Below, piece by piece: positions 53,004-61,755 of a stretch of 64,000 bases of DNA. The stretch comes from Nitrospirota bacterium. Its GTDB lineage: Bacteria > Nitrospirota > Thermodesulfovibrionia > Thermodesulfovibrionales > UBA6898. The position numbers and the translations under genes are program-made. The stretch is taken from the NCBI GenBank assembly GCA_016214855.1, contig JACRMT010000004.1, positions 496,001 to 560,000 on the forward strand, read 5' to 3'. Numbering within the stretch: the first letter of the stretch is position 1; each line of letters opens with the position of its first letter. A model generated the notes under the pieces. The model was not told the DNA's origin and did no database searches. It worked only from the letters and a program-made list of their open reading frames with translations.

Positions 53004-53762
53004 TCAGCATTCAGCGACCTTTTCTTCTCCGAGCTTTTTTCTGAGCCGTGTCTTAATCTCCTCACCAGATCCCTTTTCGAGCCACTGCATCATGCCCAGC
53101 TTTTTGAAAATATGCGCTGTTTTGGATACATAGTTCATCCTGCTGATGAGAATGGAATCCGTATACCTTCCGATCTTTTCAGCCAGCACCTCAGGGTTCA
53201 TCGGCAGCATAGGACCGACAAATGCATAGGTCTTAACGCCCCGCTCTTTTAACGTTCTGAGTGTGCTGATGCGGGCCTCGATCGGAGGGGCTCCTGGTTC
53301 AAAGATCTTTCGCATCTTCTCATCGTCAGTTGAGATCGTAAGACCAACCTCTATCTCATCGAACCTTTTTATGATATCCAGGTCCCTGAGCACCAACGGA
53401 GATTTAGTCAGAATACCGACCGGGAACTGATGAGCCTGCAGAATTTCGAGACACTGCCGGGTCAATCGGTATTTCAGTTCTACCGGCTGATACGCGTCGG
53501 TCACAGAACTGACCATCACATGGCCCCTCTTCGCTTTTGAGAGCTGTTTTCTGAGGAGTTCGGCAGCATTTACCTTAACATCCACAAAGCTTCCCCAGGC
53601 CTCAGCATGGCCTGTATATTTCTTCATGAAGGTCGCGTAGCAATAGATACAGGCATGGGCACAGCCGACATACGCATTGATGCAATAGTCAGCGCCCGGA
53701 ATACCCGACTTTGAGAGAATGGACTTGGCCTGTATCTCTCTGATGATAGGGCCCTTACTCAT
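53004..53762 (-). CDS. radical SAM protein of the spore-photoproduct-lyase-like (SplB/Rv2578c) family
   Basis: A 252-residue radical SAM protein with the cluster motif CAHACIYCYATFM preceded by GADYCINAYVGC, as in the SPL-like group often named after Rv2578c. Later conserved blocks are VMVSSVTDAYQPVE and GILTKSPLVLRD. Members are found well beyond spore formers and their substrate is unknown, so a DNA-repair role should not be assumed. It lies about 33 bp after the DEAD-box helicase stop is reached from the other side; both genes are on the minus strand and this one is downstream of the DoxX gene direction only by position. Confidence 0.85.
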   Translation of the reverse strand: MSKGPIIREIQAKSILSKSGIPGADYCINAYVGCAHACIYCYATFMKKYTGHAEAWGSFVDVKVNAAELLRKQLSKAKRGHVMVSSVTDAYQPVELKYRLTRQCLEILQAHQFPVGILTKSPLVLRDLDIIKRFDEIEVGLTISTDDEKMRKIFEPGAPPIEARISTLRTLKERGVKTYAFVGPMLPMNPEVLAEKIGRYTDSILISRMNYVSKTAHIFKKLGMMQWLEKGSGEEIKTRLRKKLGEEKVAEC

Positions 53763-53795
53763 GCAGAAGAAATGTCCTCAGTTCAAGAATGATCG

Positions 53796-55472
53796 TTAAT
53801 ATCTCTTTTTGTCCCTCTTGACGCTTTTCATGTCGTAGTCTTTTTTTGAAAATTCTTTCTTGGGATACTCTTTTTTGGTGAAATCTCTTTTGAAGGGCTC
53901 TTTAGCGGAAAATTCTTTCCGAGCATTCGCCGGTTTGATCTGCACCCGTCTGCCCATGACCATCATGTCGTCAAGGGCATGGATCACCATGTCAGCAAGG
54001 TCTGCCGGTACTTCCACAAAGGTAAATGAATCGTGCAGTTCGATCTTGCCGATCCTGCTTCCCGGTATGCGTGCACCGGAGGCAATGGCCTTCACGATCT
54101 CGGAGACCGTTATCTTGTCCTTGCGGCCGATCGTCATAAAGAGGCGTGCGACATTGCCGCGCTGCTCAGGAGCTGCTGATTCATTCACGTGCGCAACCTT
54201 TGGCTCGCCGTACGCAATACAGAGAGCTGCTGCCGCTATCTCGGCCACACTGCATTCAACAGCCAGCACTTCGATCATTTTAAGGTAGCCTTCATGCTTC
54301 TTCTCGCTGATCATTGAGGTAATATCTTTGGCAATGCTCTTTTCTTTTGCCTTAAGCACTTCCTTTGATGTTGGCAGACTCTTTTTGTCGATCGTGGTCT
54401 TGGCTGTCCTCTCGATCAGCTTCAGATGCCGGTATTCCCTCGGCGAGACCAGGGTTATGGCAATGCCTGACTTGCCTGCCCTGCCGGTCCGTCCTATTCT
54501 ATGGATGTAACTTTCTGGATTCTGGGGAATGCTGTAGTTGATAACATGACTGACATTCTTGATATCAAGACCGCGCGCAGCAACATCGGTAGCGACCAGG
54601 ATATCAAGCTTGCCCTTCTTGAACTTCTCCATCACCTCGTCCCTGTGCGTCTGCGTGAAATCACCATGCAGCGGGCTGGCGCTGTATCCCATCTGCTGCA
54701 GCTTCATGGCCACATCATCAACATCTCTTTTCGTATGACAGAAGACGATCGCAAGCTGGGGGTCCTCGACATCGATGAGCCGGGTCAGGGCATTCAGCTT
54801 GTCAGCATCCCTCACCTCATAAAAGACCTGTTTGATCTCAGGGACAACAACATCTTTCGGGTTAATCCTGATCTTCTCGGGTGAACGCATGAATTTCTTG
54901 GTGATGTTCAGTATCGGCAGCGGCATGGTAGCCGAGAAGAGAAGCGTCTGGCGTTCTGCAGGCGTTGTCTTGAGTATGGTCTCGATATCTTCAATAAAGC
55001 CCATGTCGAGCATCTCGTCAGCCTCATCAAGAACTACTATCCTGATGTCAGACAGCGAGAGCGTCTTTCTCTGAATATGATCAATGATCCGGCCCGGCGT
55101 GCCGACAACAACATCAACACCTGCTCTCAGCGTCCTGATCTGGTTATCAATGGATTTCCCGCCGTAAACAGGGAATGCATGGATCCTCTTTCCTGCGCCG
55201 ATCCTGTTCATCTCCTGGGCAACCTGCACGGCAAGTTCACGCGTAGGTTCAAGGATGATCGCAAAAGGCTTCTTGCCTTTCTTCGCCATTTCTACGATAG
55301 GGATACCAAAGGCGGCGGTCTTTCCTGTCCCGGTCTGCGCCTGTCCAATAACATCTCCCCCGTTCATGACAATAGGTATTGCGGAAACCTGTATGGGTGT
55401 CGGTTCCTCAAAGCCGATCTCCGAAATCGTACGTAACGTCTCCTTGCTGATAGAAAAATCCTCAAATTTCAT
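53796..55472 (-). CDS. deaD: DEAD-box RNA helicase (DeaD/CsdA type)
   Basis: A 558-residue helicase that unwinds short RNA duplexes, for example in ribosome assembly. Motifs seen are AQTGTGKTAAFGIP, PTRELAVQV, DEADEMLDMGF, FSATMP, ATDVAARGLDIK and HRIGRTGRAG. A DbpA-type RNA-binding domain (about 435-515, NVARLFMTIGRKDKITVSEI) and a Lys/Phe/Glu-rich repetitive tail (FSAKEPFKRDFTKKEYPKKE) follow. Length and layout match DeaD proteins. Confidence 0.95.
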   Translation of the reverse strand: MKFEDFSISKETLRTISEIGFEEPTPIQVSAIPIVMNGGDVIGQAQTGTGKTAAFGIPIVEMAKKGKKPFAIILEPTRELAVQVAQEMNRIGAGKRIHAFPVYGGKSIDNQIRTLRAGVDVVVGTPGRIIDHIQRKTLSLSDIRIVVLDEADEMLDMGFIEDIETILKTTPAERQTLLFSATMPLPILNITKKFMRSPEKIRINPKDVVVPEIKQVFYEVRDADKLNALTRLIDVEDPQLAIVFCHTKRDVDDVAMKLQQMGYSASPLHGDFTQTHRDEVMEKFKKGKLDILVATDVAARGLDIKNVSHVINYSIPQNPESYIHRIGRTGRAGKSGIAITLVSPREYRHLKLIERTAKTTIDKKSLPTSKEVLKAKEKSIAKDITSMISEKKHEGYLKMIEVLAVECSVAEIAAAALCIAYGEPKVAHVNESAAPEQRGNVARLFMTIGRKDKITVSEIVKAIASGARIPGSRIGKIELHDSFTFVEVPADLADMVIHALDDMMVMGRRVQIKPANARKEFSAKEPFKRDFTKKEYPKKEFSKKDYDMKSVKRDKKRY

Positions 55473-55508
55473 GATCTGTATCCTTTCTTATATCTATTCT
55501 GCAGTGGT

Positions 55509-56360
55509 TCATAATTTCAGCTTCGCAAATGATACAGGGTTCACACTCAATTCCTGTGCTTTTATCCCAAAATGCAGATGGGGTCCTGTTGATCTTCCTG
55601 TTGAACCGACAAAGCCGATGACATCGTTTTTTGAAACGATCTCTCCCAACTTCCTGTTAAAGCCTGACATGTGCATATAAACCGTATAGATCCCCATGCC
55701 ATGATCAAGCACAAGGGTATTACCGCCAAAGAACAGTTCCTCCGCAAGGACGACCTTTCCGCTGTTCGAGGCCAATACATCTTCCCCTTCTCTGCCTCTG
55801 ATGTCTATGCCGCCGTGTATGCTCTCCTTCGTCTTATTAATGATCCGCTTAACGCCGTACTGCGTAGAGATCTCATTCCCCAGCGGCAGACTGAAGCTTC
55901 CCTGCCAGGCCTTGTCTGTCTGCTGACTCCAGAATGACTTAAGAAGCTTGTCCTCCCTGTCAGCTCGTTCGCTGTCTTCCTGACTCAACGTGACCTTTCC
56001 GGGCGGCAGCGTAAGATGTATTGCTGGAAAAACATGGCGCCGTATGATGATCGGCAGGCGCTTCTTCTTTGCACCGACCGTCACCTCTACCCTGCGTCTC
56101 CCCGGACCCGCCTTCGAATCCGTTGCTCCGATCGCAATAAAACAGCCTTCTCCGCAGGAGGCAACGGGAAGCGGCCTGCTGCTGAATGATATCTCCGGCA
56201 GAGCTACGCCCTTCACGCCTGACACTCTTATCATGAATGCATCACCCGGCAGGATAGCCGATGGTTCTGCCTGGATCTCAAATGCATCTGCAGAAGATAT
56301 AATAGGGGATATTATCCCTAAGCCCGCGATAAAAAAGAGCAGAAAAAACAGACATCTCAT
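55509..56360 (-). CDS. M23-family (LytM-like) metallopeptidase
   Basis: An exported protein of about 283 residues. The signal peptide covers residues 1-25, a beta-rich region follows, and the C-terminal LytM domain has HGGIDIRGREGEDVLASNSG, LVLDHGMGIYTVYMHMS and STGPHLHFGI, which hold the zinc His and Asp ligands and the catalytic His. Such enzymes cut peptidoglycan crosslinks or activate amidases. The ATG at 56360 lies one base after the dus stop; no strong ribosome site is seen, so coupling is likely. Confidence 0.92.
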   Translation of the reverse strand: MRCLFFLLFFIAGLGIISPIISSADAFEIQAEPSAILPGDAFMIRVSGVKGVALPEISFSSRPLPVASCGEGCFIAIGATDSKAGPGRRRVEVTVGAKKKRLPIIIRRHVFPAIHLTLPPGKVTLSQEDSERADREDKLLKSFWSQQTDKAWQGSFSLPLGNEISTQYGVKRIINKTKESIHGGIDIRGREGEDVLASNSGKVVLAEELFFGGNTLVLDHGMGIYTVYMHMSGFNRKLGEIVSKNDVIGFVGSTGRSTGPHLHFGIKAQELSVNPVSFAKLKL

Positions 56361-56361
56361 C

Positions 56362-57423
56362 TCAGCAGGTAAGCGCAAATCCTTCGTAATGACCCTCCTG
56401 GTGGCTGTATGCGTAGCTCCGCACCGTCTCCATAAGGCCCTGCATCTCTTCCCGCGTTTCTGCCTTAAATGCACGGTCTTTCAGCTGTCTTACCTCGTGA
56501 AGCCCCTTGACGTACCAGGCGAAGAGCTTGCGAAAAAGGATCACACCTCTTTTATCGCCATAGAAGTCACAGCTAAGATGCAGATGACGGAGCATGGTAT
56601 CTGCCAATTCGTCAAGACCGGGCCGCTCGGGAATCACCCCTTTATTAAGATATGACACGGTGTCCCTGAATATCCATGGATTACCGAGAGATCCCCGGGC
56701 AATGGCAACAGCATCGCACCCTGTTTCATCGAACATCTTTTTTATCAGCTGGGGAGAAAGGGCGTCACCGCTAGCGATGACCGGGATCGAAACCGCTTCT
56801 TTCACCTGCCTGATGATATTGTAGTCAACTCGTCCGCTGTAACCCTGTTCCCTGGTCCTGCCGTGGAGTGTCAGACCGCTTACGCCTGCATCTTCCGCAT
56901 AACGGGCAACTTCACAGGCATTCACCGAATTACTGCTCCAGCCGGCCCTGATCTTTACGGTAACAGGCAGATCAGCATGCTTCACCATTGCCGCAAGCAG
57001 GGTATGTATCTTTTTCGGATCCTTCAGCAGGCTTGCACCCTTTCCTTTTTTTACTACCTTATCGACCGGACATGCTGCATTAAGGTCGAGGATCTCAAAC
57101 CCCTGGGGCAGAACCTTGTCCATTGCCAAACAAAGGGATTCAGGCTCATGTCCGAGCAGTTGTGCTCCCAAAGGCCTGTCTTCCCCGCAGGAACTGAGCA
57201 TACGGCCGGTCTTGCCTGACTGATGGACGATCGAACGGGCTGATATCATCTCGAGGAATGCGAATTCGCATCCGAGGGAACGGGTTATAAGCCGGAACGG
57301 AAGGTCTGTTATCCCTGCCATGGGAGCGAGCAGCAGGCGGGACGTGAGCGTTATAGCGCCATTTCTTACCACGTTGTGTATTGTAACCGACAGCCTGCAC
57401 TTCTGTCGATGCAAAACTACCAT
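56362..57423 (-). CDS. dusB: tRNA-dihydrouridine synthase (DusB type)
   Basis: A flavoprotein that reduces uridines in tRNA. The start of the barrel is LLLAPMAGITDLPFRLITR, the substrate loop contains the catalytic Cys in LNAACPVDKVVKKGKGASLL, and FMN-binding blocks TVKIRAGW, LTLHGRTREQGYSG and VIASGDA are seen. The length with the ATG at 57423 is 353 residues; family members start about 12 residues before LLLAPMAG, so a later start (for example GTG at 57372) is possible. It is coupled to the M23 peptidase gene. Confidence 0.92.
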   Translation of the reverse strand: MVVLHRQKCRLSVTIHNVVRNGAITLTSRLLLAPMAGITDLPFRLITRSLGCEFAFLEMISARSIVHQSGKTGRMLSSCGEDRPLGAQLLGHEPESLCLAMDKVLPQGFEILDLNAACPVDKVVKKGKGASLLKDPKKIHTLLAAMVKHADLPVTVKIRAGWSSNSVNACEVARYAEDAGVSGLTLHGRTREQGYSGRVDYNIIRQVKEAVSIPVIASGDALSPQLIKKMFDETGCDAVAIARGSLGNPWIFRDTVSYLNKGVIPERPGLDELADTMLRHLHLSCDFYGDKRGVILFRKLFAWYVKGLHEVRQLKDRAFKAETREEMQGLMETVRSYAYSHQEGHYEGFALTC

Positions 57424-57499
57424 GAAACTTTTCTTTAGACACAGAGTTGAAATAATCATAGAGTGTGATACTCTTAAATAAATCATAAGGAGGCACATC

Positions 57500-58033
57500 A
57501 TGAACAGGAAATCTTTGGTCTCATTCTTTGTCGTACCACTTCTGCTTATCATGGCAGGAGTCAGCATGGCTGGCGTGAATGTCGATGTGAACATAGGCCT
57601 GCCGGTATTTAGGTTTGCAGAGCCGCCTGAGCTGGTCGTAATACCGAACACCTATGTTTATTTCGCTCCCGAAGCAGATTTGGACATCGTTTTTTATCAC
57701 GGGTACTGGTACCGCCCATACAACGGCTATTGGTACAGAGGCTCAGGTTATAACGGCCCGTGGCATCACATTGGCCGGGACAGAGTACCCCGGCATATCA
57801 TTAATCTTCCTCCGGATTACCGGCGTGTATACCGTGACAACCCCCGCATTCCCCACCGCCATGTGCACAGCAACTGGAACCGTTGGGAACGGGAAAAATA
57901 CTGGAACAAAAGAGAGTGGAAACACGAACGGAACGAATGGCAGCAGGAGCGCAGAGAAGACAGACGTGAACACCGGCAGGACATGAGAGAGAGACGGCAT
58001 GACCGGCGTGAGGATAGACGGGAACATCGGTAG
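57500..58033 (+). CDS. exported aromatic- and Arg/His-rich protein
   Basis: A 177-residue secreted protein: signal peptide 1-24, then a segment with repeated Tyr/Trp motifs (FYHGYWYRPYNGYWYRGSGY), then a very basic, charged tail (about 120-177) with repeats of RREDRREHR type. This matches the family of small exported proteins in deltaproteobacteria and Nitrospirota whose members carry YxxGxW-like repeats; no function is known. The ATG has AAGGAGG upstream. A terminator hairpin lies about 30 bp after the stop. Confidence 0.75.
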   Translation: MNRKSLVSFFVVPLLLIMAGVSMAGVNVDVNIGLPVFRFAEPPELVVIPNTYVYFAPEADLDIVFYHGYWYRPYNGYWYRGSGYNGPWHHIGRDRVPRHIINLPPDYRRVYRDNPRIPHRHVHSNWNRWEREKYWNKREWKHERNEWQQERREDRREHRQDMRERRHDRREDRREHR

Positions 58034-58063
58034 GATCATGTCAGTATCGTAATGCAAGAACTG

Positions 58064-58110
58064 AAGAGGAGAGTTCGGAGCATGGACTGAACTCTCCTCT
58101 TTATCTATTT
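58064..58110 (+). terminator. intrinsic terminator after the Arg/His-rich protein gene
   Basis: AAGAGGAGAGTTC/GAACTCTCCTCTT stem of 13 bp, loop of 12, then TTATCTATTT on the plus strand. It sits between two convergent genes and may also act on the minus-strand one. Confidence 0.75.
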
Positions 58111-58384
58111 AATGTTTCACCCTGATGTAGTCCTCTCCTTCGTAGGTCGTCGCGTTGACAGTCCCCGTGACAGTTATCTTCACATTTGTGCCATTCGGCA
58201 GGAGATTTATGACTGCGTTCCGATCGAACTTCACCATCTGGTCCGGTATTCCGTCATGGTCATAATTCCCGGTGGCATAAGGCCATGCCTCTGCCGCTGA
58301 TTGTGATGTGATGGAGAACAATGAAATGATCAAGGCAAAAATAAAATGAAGTTTGGCGCATTTCTTCCTGAAAAGTCTGCTCAT
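58109..58384 (-). CDS. small exported protein with EF-hand-like DHDGIPD motif
   Basis: A 91-residue protein with a signal peptide (about 1-30) and a short mature part containing YDHDGIPDQMVKFD, which resembles the calcium loops of thrombospondin type 3 or dockerin repeats, followed by beta strands (NVKITVTGTVNATTYEGEDY). The ATG follows GGGGG. The frame extends far upstream without a signal peptide, which supports this later start. Function unknown. Confidence 0.6.
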   Translation of the reverse strand: MSRLFRKKCAKLHFIFALIISLFSITSQSAAEAWPYATGNYDHDGIPDQMVKFDRNAVINLLPNGTNVKITVTGTVNATTYEGEDYIRVKH

Positions 58385-58524
58385 TTGACCCCCAGAGAAG
58401 TGTGCTCTACCCTGTCTATCTGCTGACTGCAGGGTTGAAAAAAGTGTAGCAGAGATCAAAAAAAAAGAACCAATTATTTTTTGCGTCCTTGTCAACGCAA
58501 GGAGTGAAGGGTTATACTTTTTGC

Positions 58525-59139
58525 ATGGGTGAGTATCAGCAATTTCAGCCTTTGACGAAAGAGGACAGGATAACCACGGTCCTTTACAGAACAGGCATAT
58601 CCCTTTCATCGGTTCTTCTGGCGATAGCAGCGTTTCTTGCCGTCAGAACAGTGCTCTCGCCCGACATTGCTGACCTGCCGCTGATCTATTCCGGATTGGT
58701 CGCAAATATCATCATCTTATCGCTCTATTTCAGCATCGGTCTCAGCGTCTTCTTTATCCATCTCTATATCGGGAAATTCCACCGCATCCTGAAGAAAATA
58801 TACTACCTCGCGATACTCTGCCTGGTGCTCATGTTTGTCATGGGAAAAGGAAGTCCGGCCTCAATACCCCCTGCGGGGGCACTCCTCCTGATCCCGCTGT
58901 CACTCTGTTTGGGGTTTATCACTGCGAAAGAGGCCTTCTGCTTTAAACTCCTCGAAGGGTATCTGCTCGGCATGATCATGCCGGCCTATCTCTTTTTATA
59001 CGGCATGGGACTGTTGGACCGAAAGAGTGCAGCCTTCGGCCTTGCCCTCATCGCCGCGATGCTCGTTCTCTTTGTGTCCAGGAAGGTTTTTATGCCGCTG
59101 CACTGCGATATCGGCGACAAATCAGCATACCAACCCTAA
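58525..59139 (+). CDS. DUF2301-family integral membrane protein
   Basis: A protein of about 204 residues with six membrane helices and the DUF2301 character (start MGEYQQFQPLTKEDRITTVL, with FCFKLLEGYLLGMIMPAYLF in the middle). No biochemical role is known. The ATG at 58525 lacks a close ribosome site; GGAGTGAAGGG lies 15-25 bp upstream. It is transcribed opposite to its neighbours. Confidence 0.7.
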   Translation: MGEYQQFQPLTKEDRITTVLYRTGISLSSVLLAIAAFLAVRTVLSPDIADLPLIYSGLVANIIILSLYFSIGLSVFFIHLYIGKFHRILKKIYYLAILCLVLMFVMGKGSPASIPPAGALLLIPLSLCLGFITAKEAFCFKLLEGYLLGMIMPAYLFLYGMGLLDRKSAAFGLALIAAMLVLFVSRKVFMPLHCDIGDKSAYQP

Positions 59140-59196
59140 CTCCTTCGTAAAAAATCCGTATGCTGTGTTGCGCTTCAACGTCAGTCACTGCAAGCA

Positions 59197-59610
59197 CTAT
59201 CGGAAGTATTTTGCGCCCAGTTTCTCCAGGTAAGCAGCAGAGATCAGATATCTGCCGTTTTCCATTCTGCCCTCAAGCCTGATCGGATAGCAGCTGCCAA
59301 ACCCCTTCTCTATCACTGATATCGGGTAGCGCTCATCACAGGCCCTGCATATGACTGAACCGCTGTCAAAGCTGAAGCCTTTTTTTTGGGGATAGCATTT
59401 AGTGCATGCATCAAGGAACGAGATCACTCTGTCATCCACCTTCACGATAAAGAAATGGATGTTCATTTCCTTTTGAGAATAAGAAAAGTATTGCGGAATT
59501 CCCGCCTGCAGAGAACTGATCGCAATGGATATATTCTGGCCGCTCCGCGGCGCTTCAGGATAGGCCGATTGCCTGGAACAGGCAGCCAGGATGATCAGCA
59601 GAAGAGGCAT
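59197..59610 (-). CDS. DUF2318-domain lipoprotein (cysteine-rich, metal-binding type)
   Basis: A 137-residue lipoprotein (lipobox IILAAC) with the DUF2318 cysteine pattern: DACTKCYPQKKGFSFDSG, then VICRACDERYP and KGFGSCYPIRLEG. Six cysteines are in positions typical of the family, which is found next to iron or copper transport genes and is thought to bind a metal or Fe-S cluster. It follows nosL on the same strand with a gap of about 65 bp. The call rests on the motif pattern. Confidence 0.8.
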   Translation of the reverse strand: MPLLLIILAACSRQSAYPEAPRSGQNISIAISSLQAGIPQYFSYSQKEMNIHFFIVKVDDRVISFLDACTKCYPQKKGFSFDSGSVICRACDERYPISVIEKGFGSCYPIRLEGRMENGRYLISAAYLEKLGAKYFR

Positions 59611-59674
59611 CCAAGCATAAGCCTTTCGGCAGCATCGGCCGAATGCCCTCTCTCCTGATTGCCGAACAGACAGA

Positions 59675-60202
59675 TTAATGCTTATGCTCCTGCATGTTAT
59701 GCGGCATCTTTTTCGCCTTTCTTCTGTCCCTGATCATCTTCGTGTCAGTGTACATATCCTCGTATGCAGCCTTCATGGCTGTCTCGAAGTCCGCAAGAAC
59801 ACCGCCATTGGTCTTTACAAACCCCTCTGCATCTTCCCTCTTTGCGAATGCCCATTTACCTCTCTTTGACATGACGCCGGGCTTGCTGCCACCAATCACC
59901 CAGAAGGCCTTTTCGGCATCGATCAGTTCCTTTGAATTCAGGTCCCCCGCCCTGATCGATTTAGCAGACTTGTCAATATTGTTTGCGAGATCAACAGCAG
60001 CACAATGGATGCTGCAGACAGCCACAGATGAACCGTCATCATACTCGATCAGCATACGGGAAAAATCAAAGCTGCCCCGGTCCATACCGCAATACTTGCA
60101 TGATTTGTGCAGATGAATATCTTCTTTGACCTGGGCTTGCACATTCACAATGAAAATGAATAATGCAGCAATTTGAAAAAACACTATCAATGCCCGTTTC
60201 AT
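59675..60202 (-). CDS. nosL: NosL-like copper-binding protein
   Basis: A 175-residue exported protein: signal peptide 1-22 (ending VQAQ), the NosL metal site KSCKYCGMDRGSFDFSRM, then the NosL/MerB-like fold with a CSIHCAAVDL pair and KRGKWAFAKREDAEGFV. The C-terminus is rich in His, Met and Lys (KKMPHNMQEHKH), useful for metal binding. NosL delivers Cu(I) to nitrous oxide reductase, but no nos genes are in the window, so it may serve another copper or heme protein such as the cytochrome next door. NosL in this family is often free-standing. Confidence 0.88.
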   Translation of the reverse strand: MKRALIVFFQIAALFIFIVNVQAQVKEDIHLHKSCKYCGMDRGSFDFSRMLIEYDDGSSVAVCSIHCAAVDLANNIDKSAKSIRAGDLNSKELIDAEKAFWVIGGSKPGVMSKRGKWAFAKREDAEGFVKTNGGVLADFETAMKAAYEDMYTDTKMIRDRRKAKKMPHNMQEHKH

Positions 60203-60231
60203 AAATCACCCCTGTTCTCTTTGATTTTATT

Positions 60232-60261
60232 ACAGGGGCAGGACAATGCCTGCCCCCTTGT
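60232..60261 (-). terminator. hairpin between nosL and the cytochrome-like gene
   Basis: ACAGGGGCAGG/CCTGCCCCCTTGT, one bulge, loop of six. The minus-strand tail TGTAATAAAATC is only weakly T-rich, so termination is probable but not certain. Confidence 0.55.
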
Positions 60262-60302
60262 AATTAACCATAGTTACATCCAAAAGACCAGTTTTTAGCC
60301 AA

Positions 60303-61103
60303 TTACTTTTTTGCCATCGGCGGCGTCGGTATGTTCGCGCCGTGGCACTCACCGCAGTTCTGCTGGCCCGTAATACCAAAATTGCTTGCCGGCTTCCAGT
60401 TTGACTTTTGCTTGTATGTTCCGTCCTTCCAGGCATTCAGGTCCTTCACCAGACTATAAGCCACACTTGCCGCTACACGGGCGCAACGGTCTTTCCTCTC
60501 GGGACTGCCAAGGGCAAAACCTGATTTCTTCATCCACTTGCCGACCGAAATATGGCAGAGCGGAGAGTTGCTTGTGGTCTGAACAATAGCTGTCTTGACC
60601 CTCGGTTCTTTCGGCGTGAAGGTGGGCAGAGCAGTCTCAGAATACCACTGCAGTGCGTCTGCTCCAATGGCAGCACCATTTTCGCACTCAGGCCCTGCGA
60701 TCCTGGGACCGATGATCATGTTGCTCACGATATTTGCTCCCGCATTCGAGCCGCATACGGTTCCCCATCCGACCATGCCGCCTTCCAGAAAGACGTACGC
60801 GTCAATCGGGAAAGACTTATATGGCTCGCCGATCTTATCTCTCAGCTGGCTGAAGACACTGCTGATCACTGCAGCACCGCAGAATACCCGGTACCATTCG
60901 TTATACGCCAGCTCAGCTGTCTTTTCGGGATCGAGCTTTTCGTATGGCCATGGCCACTTCTCTGTTGATCCGCCCTTCGCCTCTGCTTTTGAAAACATTC
61001 CCAATCCACTGGCAGTCAGTGCAGCAATGCCGGCAACACCTGCTGCGCCCTTGATAAGACCCCTTCTGGACATCTTTTCATCCAACATTTTCCCCGAATC
61101 CAT
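60303..61103 (-). CDS. C_GCAxxG_C_C / split-Soret-like cytochrome, Tat-exported
   Basis: A 266-residue protein with a Tat signal (SRRGLIKGAAGVAGIAAL) and a C_GCAxxG_C_C-type body: EWYRVFCGAAVISSVFSQL, GGMVGWGTVCGSNAG, PECENGAAIGADALQWY and NSPLCHISVGKWM. One CxxCH heme site, QQNCGECHG, is near the C-terminus. Desulfovibrio split-Soret cytochrome c has this layout and binds one heme per subunit with unusual stacking in a dimer. It is likely a periplasmic redox protein of unknown partner. The ATG follows GGGAGG. It precedes nosL. Confidence 0.82.
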   Translation of the reverse strand: MDSGKMLDEKMSRRGLIKGAAGVAGIAALTASGLGMFSKAEAKGGSTEKWPWPYEKLDPEKTAELAYNEWYRVFCGAAVISSVFSQLRDKIGEPYKSFPIDAYVFLEGGMVGWGTVCGSNAGANIVSNMIIGPRIAGPECENGAAIGADALQWYSETALPTFTPKEPRVKTAIVQTTSNSPLCHISVGKWMKKSGFALGSPERKDRCARVAASVAYSLVKDLNAWKDGTYKQKSNWKPASNFGITGQQNCGECHGANIPTPPMAKK

Positions 61104-61196
61104 GATCCATACCTCCCTTAATAGGGTTTGAATTTCTGCTTCGCATGAAGCAGTTAAGCACAGTATTTATTAGGTCAACACCATACAGTTAGTTTG

Positions 61197-61249
61197 AAAA
61201 AAATGGCTCCGCTCAGGGATTATTTTGGGATAATTTCCGAAGCGGAGCC
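61197..61249 (-). terminator. intrinsic terminator upstream of the cytochrome-like gene
   Basis: GGCTCCGCT/AGCGGAGCC stem with a 27-nt loop, followed on the minus strand by ATTTTTTT. It ends the short gene at 61347-61628. A second hairpin, GAGAAAAGCC/GGCTTTTCTC (about 61262-61289), lies just before it. Confidence 0.8.
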
Positions 61250-61346
61250 GAGTTTAACGGGGAGAAAAGCCTGAAGAAGGGCTTTTCTCATACAGGGGGA
61301 CCTGTATCTCTGAAAATAAAACTGTTCGGTGGCTTTGGAAAATTGG

Positions 61347-61628
61347 TTAGGCTTGTGGAGGACGTTCTTGTGTAAAAACGATAATCGCAGGTTTGTGTGA
61401 AGGATCCATTAAGGGCATATAACCGACAAATGCGAGGGGCAGCAGTTTGCAAGGGCATTCCTGTATGGCAGGACTGTCCGCGTTCATTGACATGAAAGAA
61501 CCGGACGAACTGCAGACATCAAGGGTAACAAGAAATGAACCGCTTTCAGAAGGCGAAGCAATGATGGTAAGCGGCGAGATCAGCGCAGACAAAAGAACCA
61601 TCAGCAGGATGACAGCAGCCTTCTTCAT
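61347..61628 (-). CDS. small exported Cys-containing protein, unrecognised
   Basis: A 93-residue protein with a signal peptide (residues 1-25) and a short mature part with cysteines in TLDVCSSSGSF and IQECPCKLLPLA. The length and Cys placement resemble small proteins near metal or heme export genes, but I cannot name a family. It has terminators on both sides, so it is a single-gene unit between metF and the cytochrome-like gene. Confidence 0.6.
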   Translation of the reverse strand: MKKAAVILLMVLLSALISPLTIIASPSESGSFLVTLDVCSSSGSFMSMNADSPAIQECPCKLLPLAFVGYMPLMDPSHKPAIIVFTQERPPQA

Positions 61629-61694
61629 GCCGGTTATTTTGCCATTGATTCATGACACAGTCAACATCAAGTTACAATTACAAAGAAACATTGC

Positions 61695-61735
61695 AAAAAA
61701 AGAGGCAGAGAAAACATCCCTGCCTCTTTTTTCTT
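61695..61735 (-). terminator. intrinsic terminator after metF
   Basis: AAAAAGAGGCAG/CTGCCTCTTTTT perfect stem, loop of 11, followed on the minus strand by TTTTTTTG. It lies about 20 bp after metF and could work in both directions. Confidence 0.9.
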
Positions 61736-61755
61736 TCTCTGAAATAAATGATCTA

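Noticed and set aside
53004-53762. Spore photoproduct repair role for the SPL-like radical SAM protein
   Set aside because: The SPL-like family is widespread in non-spore-formers and no sporulation gene is present here.
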